Shown piece by piece: positions 22,501-37,169 of a DNA stretch of 64,000 bases. The position numbers and the translations under genes were made by a program. Source of the DNA: Lytechinus pictus. Its lineage: Eukaryota; Echinodermata; Echinoidea; Temnopleuroida; Toxopneustidae. The stretch spans positions 24,689,501 through 24,753,500 of the forward strand of contig NC_087257.1 of assembly GCF_037042905.1 (NCBI RefSeq), in the 5' to 3' direction. The notes beneath the pieces are model-generated. The model was given only the letters and a program-made list of their open reading frames with translations, ran no database searches and was not told the origin of the DNA. Position 1 is the first letter of the stretch. Every line of letters starts with the position of its first letter.

Positions 22501-25007
22501 TTTATTTTCCACTTTCAATTTCAATTTCATATTTACAATTATAATACAATTGACATAGTAACATGTAATCACATTTGAAGTATATACAAAACTTGATAAC
22601 ATTATAACATTACAATAGACAATTATAAAACCAGTTTGATCGCTGAAAGGTGATCCCCTGTTATTGGAATAAATTGAAACAATTATTGCAAGTTTTCATA
22701 TTCCTAATTGTGCTCAAAATATGAAATCAAAATAAATAAAATATAAATACATAGATATAAAAGCTGATGACAATAGTGGGGTACAGATTGGGGGCTTGGG
22801 GGCCCTTGCCCCCCCCAATTTTTCATGACCAAGATAAAAAAAAGATATTACGCTTGATTATGGGGACGTACACTTAATTTGCCATTGAATGTTTGTTTTT
22901 GTTGCAGTTCAGTGGATTCACAATATCTATCCATTGAAGCGGATGGGCTGAAATTCGTAATGCCTCATGGGAAAAAGTTGACATCGGACATTGTGTGCTA
23001 GTGCATGCATGCGATTATGCTGCGCTGGTCGACGCGGCTTGACTGGCTTGCATAATATTATGCTGTTTACTAGGGTTCAGGAGGTGGAAGAAAAAATTGC
23101 CCCATATTTCTTTGCGAAATTCAGACCGTTTACGATAAATTCTTCCGCCGCTTTTGCCAAATCGTTTTCATTTTTGAAGCATCACAGTCACTAGCCTGTG
23201 CCTGCGCGCGATGTCAACCCCGAAGTTAGAAATTTGGCCTGTTCGCTGCAACTGATGGATGGTGCATCATGAAATCCATATAAGTTTGATATATTGCAGG
23301 CACTTATCGGGGGGGGGGGGAATTAACAGGAAAATGCTCCCTGTGAGTGGTGATAAATTTAATGCTGGTCAATTTATTGGTAGAAAAGTACCCCCCCCCC
23401 CCTCTGTAGTAAATCCAGCAATGGACATAAAAAGAAGTTGAGATTTTTTTTTATTTGTTGGACATGCGCAATAAAGTATACAACCTCCTTAAAAGTGTCG
23501 GCTTACTCACTGTATGGTATTTGATCATTTCATTTGTATTTGTAGTTTGATTTTCCATTCATTTGGAAGCATCAGGTTAAGGCTGTTCAGATCAGGCCCT
23601 TACTCAGTAGTGATGATATGAGTTCAGCAAAGCTTGAAAAATCAATGAAACTATTGACCTGGAACGTAGACATGGAACTTATTAGGGCAGACTTCATTGA
23701 ATTGAGGTGAGTATAGATCTCTTTGTCAGGGACATAAAGGCCCGAATTCACAAAGGTGGTTTTGAAAACCCAAGGTTGAATCCACGGTTTATGCAGATTT
23801 CCTGTATAAATTACGCTTAATTTAGCGCGTATCGGGCGCATGTATAAAAATGTCAAATGCTGATGCACGCTTTTGTCACAGAGCGCCAATTTGATCGCCT
23901 GTTACAATTGGTTAGATACGCTATTTTATTCATGAGTCCACTGTTTGAAGAGTGGACTCATGAATAAAAACAGTGGGCTCATGAATAAAATAGCGTGGAT
24001 AACCACGGCAACAGGCGTCAATTTGGCGCACTGTGACAAAAGCGCGCTTCAGCATCGGACATTTTTTAATATACGCGGTAAAATAAGTGTAATTTATACA
24101 GGAAATCTGCATAAACCATGGACTCAACCGTGGGTTTTCAAAACCACCTTTGTGAATTCGGGCCAAAGGGGTTGGAAAGGGGGGGGGGGGGCATCATGCC
24201 TGGAAGATTTACACAGTGAGCAACTTACTGTTTTTAGCCAAGTAATTGTTTGTCTCTCTTTTTAAAGCCCTTTTGAAAAAAACAGTTAGACCAATGAAAT
24301 TTGTCTATTTAGGTTTCTCCATGGAGACTTCTACATTTAATGACTTTATACAAAATGACTATAAAACTGATTTTTTTTATTTTGAACAGTGTGGCTCACT
24401 GTCAGTGAGCACATGCCAATTAATGTATGGCAAGTCATTTATGATCTACATATTCCTTAATATCAAATTTGTCATTTGTTAACAACACAAAATGATTTCT
24501 GGATAGCAAGAAATTAATTCTTCATATAAAGAAATATGATTCAATGGCTTGTCATACATATGTTGCAAAATACTGGCTAAATCTGCAAGATGCGTCTGCT
24601 TCTTTAACAGAAGTTTTGTCATCGCTGTATGTGGGATTTCACAGCAGTTTTCCTAATACCACATTGTCTTGTTTGGGCAGACTCTGGAGCAGAGATACCA
24701 ACCTCTTGACATAAACACAATTATAGTAAAGAAAATAGACAAAAAAAATTGTGAAGCACAGCTAACGCCAGGTAATAATGGCAGCGCTTTGTATCCTCAG
24801 GCAAAAAGCGCTTAATAAATCCAGCTATTATTATTATTTCATAGTAAGTTTGAGTATTGACTTTTATTACTATAAATGTGTTTTATAGTAAGCTTGGATT
24901 TATCATTTCATTATTTTTTTTCCAGGGTTCATCGGCAGCTTCTAGCTGTGTTTGGAGAGGGTGTTCTTGATGACGACTTCCCAACAACATCCTGCCGATG
25001 CTTATAA
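6497..25007 (+). CDS. CERKL: Ceramide kinase-like protein (CERKL), 14 coding exons
   Basis: Exons: 6497-6518, 13157-13552, 14069-14305, 14739-14867, 15866-15929, 16153-16295, 17084-17158, 17853-18030, 19229-19312, 19633-19964, 20665-20922, 22183-22406, 23546-23706, 24926-25007. All junctions are GT-AG, phases agree, and the sum is 2385 nt (794 aa; human CERKL is about 530-560). An N-terminal block ([19 protein letters not shown]) and a PH-like region precede a diacylglycerol/sphingolipid-kinase fold. Family signatures are [41 protein letters not shown] and WNVD near the C-terminus. The nucleotide motif reads GGDT at 288-291 instead of GGDG, and GIIPTGLFN replaces GLIPAGSTN. CxxxCxxC is at 440-447. 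Residues 444-639 are a Ser/Pro/Gly-rich insert. Vertebrate CERKL has no confirmed ceramide kinase activity and is tied to retinal survival; this one is probably a pseudokinase (inference). The acceptor of exon 3 could be 14075 instead of 14069. Confidence 0.93.
9365..9420. repeat. Perfect 27-bp-arm palindrome
   Basis: Arms 9365-9391 and 9394-9420 are exact reverse complements separated by TG. The stem core is AAAGAAATGAATGAAGAGAA. It would extrude as a nearly loop-free hairpin. Confidence 0.9.
10302..11362. mobile_element. Large foldback element
   Basis: Left arm about 10302-10633 and right arm about 11029-11362 are reverse complements at roughly 90 percent by eye, over about 330 bp, separated by about 395 bp. 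Matching landmarks include TTTTTGTAGCCTTTTTTCAG, GGATATTAGATGGTACGAGG, TTTTACGGATATTTGTGAAA and AACTATAGTGTCATAGAAAT, each present inverted in the other arm. It lies wholly inside CERKL intron 1. No flanking target duplication was found. The outer part of each arm carries the same short open frame. Confidence 0.85.
12570..12925. repeat. Degenerate pyrimidine-rich tandem repeat
   Basis: Phrases of the type ACTTATGCTTTGCTTTTGTG, TTTTTCCTTGTTTT and CACTGTGTTTTACC recur about three times with poor conservation near 12575, 12755 and 12860. The unit length is unclear, roughly 100-190 bp. Confidence 0.45.
13640..13890 (+). mobile_element. 5'-truncated non-LTR retrotransposon tail (CR1/L2-like)
   Basis: One frame reads [17 protein letters not shown], then IRSSPS and [11 protein letters not shown] before TAG at about 13789. 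This is the typical C-terminus of the reverse-transcriptase polyprotein of CR1/L2/Jockey-like elements. The DNA continues through AAAAAGCGCAGCTTTACAAA, a usual 3' tail for such elements. It sits in CERKL intron 2, shortly after exon 2, and is not part of CERKL. Confidence 0.75.
14914..15012. repeat. CCAT tetranucleotide microsatellite
   Basis: Imperfect CCAT/CCGT repeats directly downstream of a CERKL exon, in intron 4. It produces a spurious Ser/Ile/His frame. Confidence 0.9.
16795..16990. repeat. TTTA/TTCA tetranucleotide microsatellite
   Basis: About 195 bp of imperfect TTTA with TTCA and CTGT variants, ending in TTTTTTC and a G tract. It lies about 90 bp upstream of the CERKL exon at 17084. 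Confidence 0.9.
18965..19148 (-). mobile_element. tRNA-derived SINE, Leu-tRNA-like head
   Basis: Read on the - strand, the head is GGTGCCATGGCCGAGTGGTC, an A-box close to tRNA-Leu. Downstream is a B-box-like GGGGTTTGATCCCCGG. The body continues with CACTTATGCC and GAGCAAGGTATTTAATC, common in animal V/DeuSINE-type bodies. The anticodon arm does not form a normal tRNA, so this is a SINE and not a tRNA gene. It is in CERKL intron 8. Confidence 0.7.
19446..19596. repeat. CTGT/CTAT/CCAT compound microsatellite
   Basis: Blocks of CTGT, CTAT, CTGT, CCAT and CTAT run to within about 40 bp of the CERKL exon at 19633. Confidence 0.9.
20944..21585. mobile_element. Tc1/mariner-type non-autonomous element
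   Basis: Left end CAGTAAAGGCCAGAAGTTTA; the inverted right end reads CAGTTGAGGCCAAAAGTTTA, and both continue CATACA. TA dinucleotides flank each side (20942-20943, 21586-21587), as for Tc1/mariner. No transposase frame is present. It begins about 20 bp after the CERKL exon ending at 20922. Confidence 0.85.
22740..23440. other. Intronic stretch with G/C tracts, probably decayed transposon
   Basis: Contains TACAGATTGGGGG followed by a C tract near 22810, which resembles a stretch near 51640, plus G and C homopolymers at about 23308 and 23388. It is more GC-rich than its flanks. No protein domain was recognised. Confidence 0.35.
23739..24164. mobile_element. Foldback MITE with near-perfect palindromic arms
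   Basis: Starts GGCCCGAATTCACAAAGGTG and ends with its inverse CACCTTTGTGAATTCGGGCC. Complementarity continues through almost the whole 426 bp to a centre near 23945-23960, where CATGAGTCCAC and GTGGACTCATG face each other. It starts 33 bp after the CERKL exon ending at 23706. A decayed terminus of the same kind may sit near 9070. Confidence 0.9.
24770..24840 (+). mobile_element. Retroposon 3' tail
   Basis: GGCAGCGCTTTGTATCC, AAAAAGCGCTTAATAAAT and a TATTATTATTATT end match the 3' tails of the other SINE/LINE fragments in this window, for example near 38930. Confidence 0.5.
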
Positions 25008-25725
25008 CATCTTGTTTCCCCTCAGAGATTTTATCTGCTGAACTTTTACCCTACCATCGCTTCATTGATAGTTTGACAGAATGTCATAAAAGAACGTATG
25101 CTGTGCTTTATGACCCGCTGACCTTTGACCTGCTCATCGCTTTAATGATACGTTTGACAGAATATTACAAGCATGACACATGCTGTGGATTGTTGCTTGT
25201 GGAAGCAATACTGGTATGTTATTCATGCCATGATCCAATGGAGATGAGGGATGTAGTTTGTGTTCGCTCACATGAAATACAATATGAATATGTGTGCAGA
25301 CACGAGCATGCAAATTTATTGTATTATGGCTATAAATGTCTGTCATGTTTTTCAGATAACATTTTCTTGTAACCCTCTGTTTAAATTTCTCTTTAAACAG
25401 AATCTCATAACCTGGCTCATGTGACTAAAATTCTGATGAATTGCTTTTGCAGCGGAGCCTTCGATATTTTTTCTTTATTTCAGTGACACCATTTTCACAG
25501 CAAATTGGATGATTATTCAATATCCAATTATATAATGCTGCTTATTGCTTGTAGTAAAATGAGGCCGACTTTCTCTTTTTGGTTAAACAGGAATTTATGA
25601 AAAAATTAGAAGAGAGTGAATAAATTTGTCAAATTTAGAGAACATGGGTTTTTTAGGATATTTTTTTATATATTTTATTGCACTGAGGAAGATATTGCTC
25701 ATCACCCTTATTTCTGATACTGATA
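25008..25725 (+). other. CERKL 3' flank, probably 3' UTR
   Basis: Follows the TAA at 25005-25007. A 124-codon Cys-rich frame at 24998-25372 overlaps the CERKL stop but shows no recognisable family. No polyadenylation signal could be assigned with confidence. Confidence 0.4.
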
Positions 25726-25862
25726 CCTGGGTCCCGTAACACAAAGGTTAGCGATTGATCGTACGCTTGATTTTCATGATTGATTGTACATTGTATTCAA
25801 TAGAATCAATCATAGAAAAATGTTCTACGATCATTGCTAAGCCTTGTGTTACGGAACCCAGG
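25726..25862. mobile_element. Short foldback MITE
   Basis: Begins CCTGGGTCCCGTAACACAAAG and ends with the inverse CTTGTGTTACGGAACCCAGG. The inside repeats inverted GATTGAT(C/T)GTA motifs. Decayed relatives appear at about 60190-60310 and 61978-62105. Confidence 0.8.
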
Positions 25863-25940
25863 ACTTGCTATGTTGACATAGATTATATTTACATTTATTC
25901 TGAAGATGATGCTCTTTTTATAGTAAATTTAGTGCATCTG

Positions 25941-26348
25941 AAGGCCACCGTACACCTTACGACTGTTCACGATCCGATTTTGGAACAAATCGCATTTTGC
26001 TCATTTTCTGAAAATGTGAATGGAACATATCATTTTATTTAAGGTTAATATTAATTGAAAGAATACTAATATAACCATTTTGAAAGATTGCAAGCCTTTA
26101 TTTTGGAGTAAAAGCCAAATTAATTTCTAATCGTACGACTGCTATGACGTCATAACGACTAGATATTAAATTTGCTTTTATTCTAAGAAGGATGATAGCA
26201 TAGTCACAGATTTGAACATAGGTATTCGTACGATGATTTTGAACATTACACAGTAAGATATTCCAAGTCTCAATATTAGCATCAAATTCTACTACGTTTT
26301 ATTCCAAAATTGAGTCGCAGTCCAATTGTAAGGTGTGCAGTCGCCTTT
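25941..26348. mobile_element. TIR element
   Basis: The left end AAGGCCACCGTACACCTTAC has an inverted imperfect match at the right end (AAGGCGACTGCACACCTTAC on the opposite strand). No transposase is visible. Confidence 0.7.
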
Positions 26349-28504
26349 AGCGTTCTGATGTAATAGCTACAGTAGGCAACTACATTTAAGAACTCATTTC
26401 TTGCAATCAATTGTCTTGATATTGCCCTTCTCATCGATTCTTTTACAAATCTTTTTTAGCTCTTTGTGATTTCTACTGCTATTGTGCTATGAATGAAATA
26501 TGAATTACAGTAATTGTTTCATGTTATATCTTGCCCGATCGCATTTATTTATTGTGCAAAATTAGCCAAAACAGATGATTCTATACAAGATATTTATTGA
26601 ATTTATATTAAAACAAATGCATGTGCTGCTTCATAATGTAAAATATATGAATTTTATTGTGAATTAGAAAAAATTGTTTGATTATATGTATTATACTTAT
26701 CTTTGGTGTGCTCCTTGTTTATCTTTGCCAGATCTATGAAATTCTATTGTTCTTTAGCCAAAATTTACAAAAGCGGTTCGATACTGAAAGGGATGCATAT
26801 ATTGCATAACTATGGACAATGCAGATTTCATGTACAATGCATTTATTCAGTATTTAGTGCCCTTTGCAAAATTTTGCATTTATTACTCAACCTTTTGAAG
26901 TGAATACAGTGCTGAATTTTATGTGAAATCTGAATAGTCATTGGTTTGTATTTCCACTTGTGACTTCGGGCCAATATGTTGATATTCTTTACAACTCCAT
27001 GCTTAAATTGCCCACCTTGAGTTTGAATACTGTATTATTGTCTACATGCAAAGTCTAGGAACGAGAAATGTTTCAGGACTTTCCAGAATTCCTGATTTTC
27101 ATTCTTTATAAAGAAATGGTGTTCTTAGATATAGAATATAAATCTATGAATTGGAAGTCTCTTCAGATATGCAACAAAACATACAAAGGCACTGCCCATG
27201 TAAACCTGAGGCAGGCCATTGTGCCTGGAACTCAATCCTCTCGACTCTATGCACTACACTTGTAAAACTTCAGGAAATCATGCCCCCCCTGTAGAATCTA
27301 AAGATTTCTAACAACGAGGGCAGTCTTCAGGGTTTTGCTTGACAAAGTTCCGTTCCAGGCTTTATATTGTACAGCATGCACATATGGGACCTGAAAGTGT
27401 TCTAGCCTCTTTTCAGGCACTGTGAGTAAAATTGACTGGCATCCCTGTTATACGAGTTCTGTCATGAAAACTTCATCTGAATGTGAAATATTGTGTTTAT
27501 GAAAGTTTTATATGTCGATGATGGCAATAGTTTTGCCCCTCAATAACAAGCTAAAGCCAGGGTAATATTATGCAGTGCTTATGTGCTATAATGTATGTAC
27601 ACATAGACATAGTACAGTTTTTATCAATTTTATCAAGACTTCTGGTTTAAATAGTGCCTAAACCACCTGAGCTTCACACTGTCGAAACTATGACTTTTTT
27701 TTAACCTTTAGAAAGAAGGGAAATGCTTTAATGCATAAAGAAAAAGGGTTATTTATTGACCAGAAATGACCACAAATGTAAATTTAAGAAAACTTTGTAG
27801 GAAAAAAAGAAATATACTGCCCTGATTGTGTCGGCCAAGGAACTTGGTGAGATTTATTATACCCACCATGTCTAAATAAACATGACATTGTTCCATTTCC
27901 TTGCAATAATACCTATATTCTCTTTTCTCTATGCAAATCTTGATCTATACATTTATATTTCATTTAGTCTATGCAACATTTGTTCCTCTTGATACCCTTG
28001 AAATGAGTGTGTGCTATTGTAAATGTAAAATGTTTCAAGGTAATATTTGATTCCCAAGGAGATATTCTGATGTGATGAATACTATGTGAAAAGAAGAATA
28101 GTATTGCTAGATCTTTACTTTCACAATGACTTAAATTGGGATTTGTTTTCTCCCATGCAAATCAGATAAGCTCATGCCATGTCCATCTTGAATTGAGTGT
28201 GTTCATTTTTCTGCTTTTGCACAAGGTTTCCACCTGCATTATTTGGTCTCTGGTTATCTAAATTTGACCTTTGTCCAATATCTTTTTCCATCCAAGTTCA
28301 CCAAAGTTACCTCAAGTATGACATCCTTGGTCATTGTAGATTATAACAATTTGTTTTCTTTACTTTTGAGTATTATTGTCTCCTATCTGAAATCACACAT
28401 CAGATGCCTGTTGGATAAAAGAAAAACTGGCAAATTTTTTGCCAGAGATTTTTGGTTTGTACATCAGAGTTTTTTTTATAGCAAAAGTTTAATGCAACAG
28501 GCCC
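26349..28504. other. Gene-free intergenic DNA
   Basis: AT-rich sequence between convergent CERKL and actin genes. I see no exon, tRNA or long repeat. It might be part of a long CERKL 3' UTR, which cannot be judged from sequence alone. Confidence 0.4.
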
Positions 28505-28643
28505 CAGGGATGTTGTTGAGCAGGCCTCGAGACCAGATTTTTCTGGCCCTGGTCTCGGCCCTAGTCACACGTTCAAAGTCTATGGGAGGTTTTCTCCAGT
28601 GGCCTTATGTGACTCGGAAGTACAGGCCTTGACAACATCCCTG
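28505..28643. mobile_element. Short TIR element
   Basis: CAGGGATGTTGTTGAGCAGG near the left end is matched, inverted and imperfectly, by CCTTGACAACATCCCTG near the right end. Confidence 0.6.
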
Positions 28644-28825
28644 TCACACGTGTGTTCATCACTTCATGAAGCATCAATCTCTTCAATTTTTGTTAACCGA
28701 CTACTTTAAGAGCTACTCATATGCTTGTGAATGCAAAGTTTTAAATGAAAATAACATTGAACAATGTTTAAAGCTAAATTACAGTAGTTGCAGTAAAACA
28801 CTAATTTCGTGAGAAAGTCTGTAAA

Positions 28826-28852
28826 ACCATGGACCTATAATAGGTCCATGGT
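28826..28852. repeat. Perfect 13-bp hairpin
   Basis: ACCATGGACCTAT and its exact reverse complement are separated by one base. Confidence 0.8.
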
Positions 28853-28861
28853 AAAACCAAG

Positions 28862-29205
28862 GTTAAGTATGACTATATCATCGTGGATCTAGATCTGGTA
28901 CAGATACATAAACTGAACTTTGTGAAATCATAAAATCTAAGCTGAAATACGATCACACTGAAGATCGCCAACACAGATAGGCACACGTGGGACAGTGTAT
29001 TATTATTGCTGGAATAAAGACCCGACGGAATTAAGTGACCGAATCCGCGCTTATTTTGCTTATTTCTCAGCAATTACACAATTTCTTCCAGAAACCTTTG
29101 GCACATATTTTTTATTCATAAAAACAGACACTTGGGTGGTCATTATATTAGATTCTGTAAAAAGTCATTTTGAGATCGTTACCAGAACTAGAATTTACCT
29201 TGAAT
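28862..29205. repeat. Dispersed repeat, copy 1
   Basis: About 330 bp shared with 59815-60125 in the same orientation. Shared phrases are GATCACACTGAAGAT, GTGGGACAGTG, GCAATTACACAATTTCTTCC and TTTGGCACATATT. A partial inverted relative lies at about 61745-61905. Confidence 0.7.
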
Positions 29206-30909
29206 GAATTGCTCATCTGGGTAGATAATTATTAGTTTATGCTTCATTCTCTGAGAAAAAAAAAGAATCATATTCATTTTCTTTGAAATGTGTTTTTCCA
29301 AAAGTTTTGTAGCATTTCTTGAAATATTGTTATTTTTATAATCTCTACTTGGGAATTGTATAGGGTCCATAATGGACCCATAATGTTTGTTCTTCATTTA
29401 CTTAAAAAAACATGGGTTTTTATCAGGCGTTTTTGTTGTTTAACCATTTTATTTGTATTGAATAGTATTATACTATTTGGATTGGATCTGATAGTGAGTA
29501 GTTCTCAAATCTAAATCATATTTTTGTTATTTCTTTGCATGACTTGAAAAAAAAAATGAGGCGTTGCCAATTTGCCATCACCCCTTCCACCACGTTCTTG
29601 ATGCCTGTGGATTCATTCTTTGTATGATCGCTTACAAAGGCCTTTTTATGACACTATCATTGGTGGAGCAAATCGCTGTTGATGAAAATGAGAACGTAAT
29701 CTTGAATTCAAACCATTTGGGGTTTACAATTGCATTCTCCATCACTTCAAAATCCATTGTGTCAGCAAAATATTGCAGCTTGTAGTTTATCACCTTGACT
29801 ATATGTGTATTCTCATACAAACATGCATTTTGCACTATATGCCTTTATCTTAGCTATTTAAATATATATATATGCAAATTTTATCAGCCTTAGTCATGTT
29901 TGAGTGTTCAATATATGTATCACATTTCACTTTTCTATAATATTGAGTTTGTATACTGCAGGAAACTAAAGAAATATATATGTAAAACAGTGTATTCAAA
30001 GTTCTGTCATTTTAGTGTTTTAGAGGTATAACACATTCCAATATAATATTCAGTATAATGTACTGTGTTAAATCAATAACTACTTAAATGTTTTTGAAGC
30101 TGTGTATTTTATTTCAAATGTGCTTTGTCTACAAAAATGAGTTACATGCATATAATAGAGACTATATAACCTTGCATTGAAATAAACATGTAATGATTAA
30201 AGTGAATATTTGGCTCTGTATCTGTTTTTTGTTGAAATAACTGACTTTTTCTTCCATCATTATATTATAATAAGATATTTGGCATGATAGTAATAACAAT
30301 TATTGTAATTATCTGAAACACAATTTAAAAACAGAATCTCATCTTGGATATACAAATATTTCCTGTGAACAAGAGAAAAATAAGAAAGTCAATTCTGAGA
30401 GAAATCGGACAAGGAATAAGAAAATTATGGCTGGGTTTTTTTAAGTGACAACTAAGGCTGTTAATCTCATATTTGCAATTTGGTGATAAGATTGTGACTG
30501 GTTATAGCAACAACTCCGTCTCATACTTGCACACTTAGGAATTAGAAATTGGTGGTTTCTTCCAAGCACCCCTCCTTGGTGTGGTAAGTAAAACAAAAAT
30601 GATATCTTTGTATGTTGATCAAAATTAGCGATTTTCTATATACAATATAAACAAACTGATTTCTAAATCATGAAAATATATATGCAGGAAAATCTGCTAT
30701 TTCCTTGAAAATCTGTTTCACTATTAAATAAGTCACATTTTTTGTTCAACAATGTTGGAAAATTAAAGTATTTGCAGTTTAAGCCAAAGCAATAAATAGG
30801 CCTATGTTTATCTACAATGTAAGAAAGGCAGATCTGTAAGGAGAGAGTAGAAGAAATGAAACCGAAAGCTGCTCACAAAACAGAATGAAATTAATATTGT
30901 ATCATCGGT
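29206..30909. other. Gene-free intergenic DNA, actin 3' side
   Basis: AT-rich, no exon seen. The stretch at about 30380-30440 resembles the AAAGAAATCGGACAAG part of the TTAAAGGGG element family seen at 60783. The actin 3' UTR should lie in the right-hand part, but no confident polyadenylation signal was found. Confidence 0.4.
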
Positions 30910-35842
<4,933 letters not shown>

Positions 35843-37029
35843 TCATGACGTCAACATCGATCGTGAGCTGAAATAAAGATTGGTCATGACTGTGATTACA
35901 TTATTCGGCATGGTGTATGAATATTTTTTCCTGCGAAATGAAAAGCAAAAAACAAGGAAATCTGGAAAAACGGAAAAATACCAACTTACGTCGATACTCC
36001 CATCAATTCATTCATTTACTTTTTTTGTGATATAAGAAGAGCTATGAAGTAAAAAGATCAGAATGATACAGTAATTCCCTATATGCCCATACCCCCCCCC
36101 CTCTCTCTCTCTCTCGTTTTTTTTCTTTTTTTCCCCATTTTTTTTTCATTTTTGCTTCTTATCTCAATTTTCCCCCTGCCCGGCCCCTCGATCCCCTACA
36201 TGTGCATGGCGCCACTCTAATTAGTTGAGCACTTAATTCTGACGAGCATTATGGTCATAGACGAGTAATGGTATCTTTGTGTTCTGGTTTAATTTTGGCA
36301 CAGTTATTATCAAAGTCGATCGAGGGCGGTATTTTACCCTTTTCTCTTTTGGGGTCAGTTTTCAAACATTGTATCATTACCCGAGGCTGAATTAAACCTA
36401 AACTTCCATTTTCGACATAGTATATATTATACTGGCAGCTTGGCGTGTGAATACTTTGACATCATGCTAATTATCATCATTGTAAATCAGGATTAGGAAA
36501 TCAACAATTTCCCTTTCCTATAACTGGGCTTCCAACATGGCCTTAACACAAATAGAATTCGACCCTGGGGGAATATAACACCAACACGGACGAAATATAT
36601 ATGTTTCTCCAATAGGCAGCCTACTCAACTGTTCACAGAATGATCTGTGGCATAATGCCATCTAACCATATCATTCTTCTTGATCTCCCGCTTGATATGC
36701 ATAGGCCTACTTCTCAGGTTATGATGAAGTTACACTCAATAAGCTGGGTGCAGACAAACATATGTCGTGTATCGTGTTATTATCCCGCAGAGAATATAAT
36801 AGGACCTTTATAACAACCTCCAACTGAATAGGCATGAATAACTCCTATGGTATAGGCTACAATAGATAGAGCGCACCCGTAACGATCAGTTGAGTAACCG
36901 TGTTTGTACAGTGAGCATCCTGTAATGATCCACTGACCCATATTCTCTTGTTAGTCACACAGATCTTCAACTATATACAAATCTACATGTAGGCCTACAT
37001 GCTAACGTGTGACATATGATTATAATTAC

Positions 37030-37127
37030 CTGCAAAGTGTCTGGCATCTACATTCCAAGTCTATATTCCTCTCCGACTCTGTACACGTCACACTCAGCCC
37101 GCTACACTGACAGGAGGCAGATCTGAA
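37030..37127 (-). other. Probable non-coding first exon of the actin gene
   Basis: On the - strand, ACTTTGCAG is followed by GTAATTAT at 37029, a good donor. The exon at 35867 needs a spliced leader upstream, and this is the nearest good candidate. The transcription start near 37127 is only inferred from a TATA-like box about 30 bp upstream. Confidence 0.4.
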
Positions 37128-37155
37128 ATACCCTTCAGTTCAAATACAGACCTTT

Positions 37156-37168
37156 AATTATAACCAAT
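37156..37168 (-). promoter_or_regulatory. TATA-like and CCAAT-like boxes of the actin gene
   Basis: The - strand reads ATTGGTTATAATTAAAGG: an inverted CCAAT box directly followed by a TATA-like TATAATTAAA. No clear serum-response CArG box was seen nearby. Spacing to the proposed first exon is plausible. Confidence 0.3.
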
Positions 37169-37169
37169 T

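Noticed and set aside
24998-25372. 124-codon Cys-rich frame overlapping the CERKL stop
   Set aside because: No recognisable domain, no own splice or start context; lies in the likely 3' UTR of CERKL.
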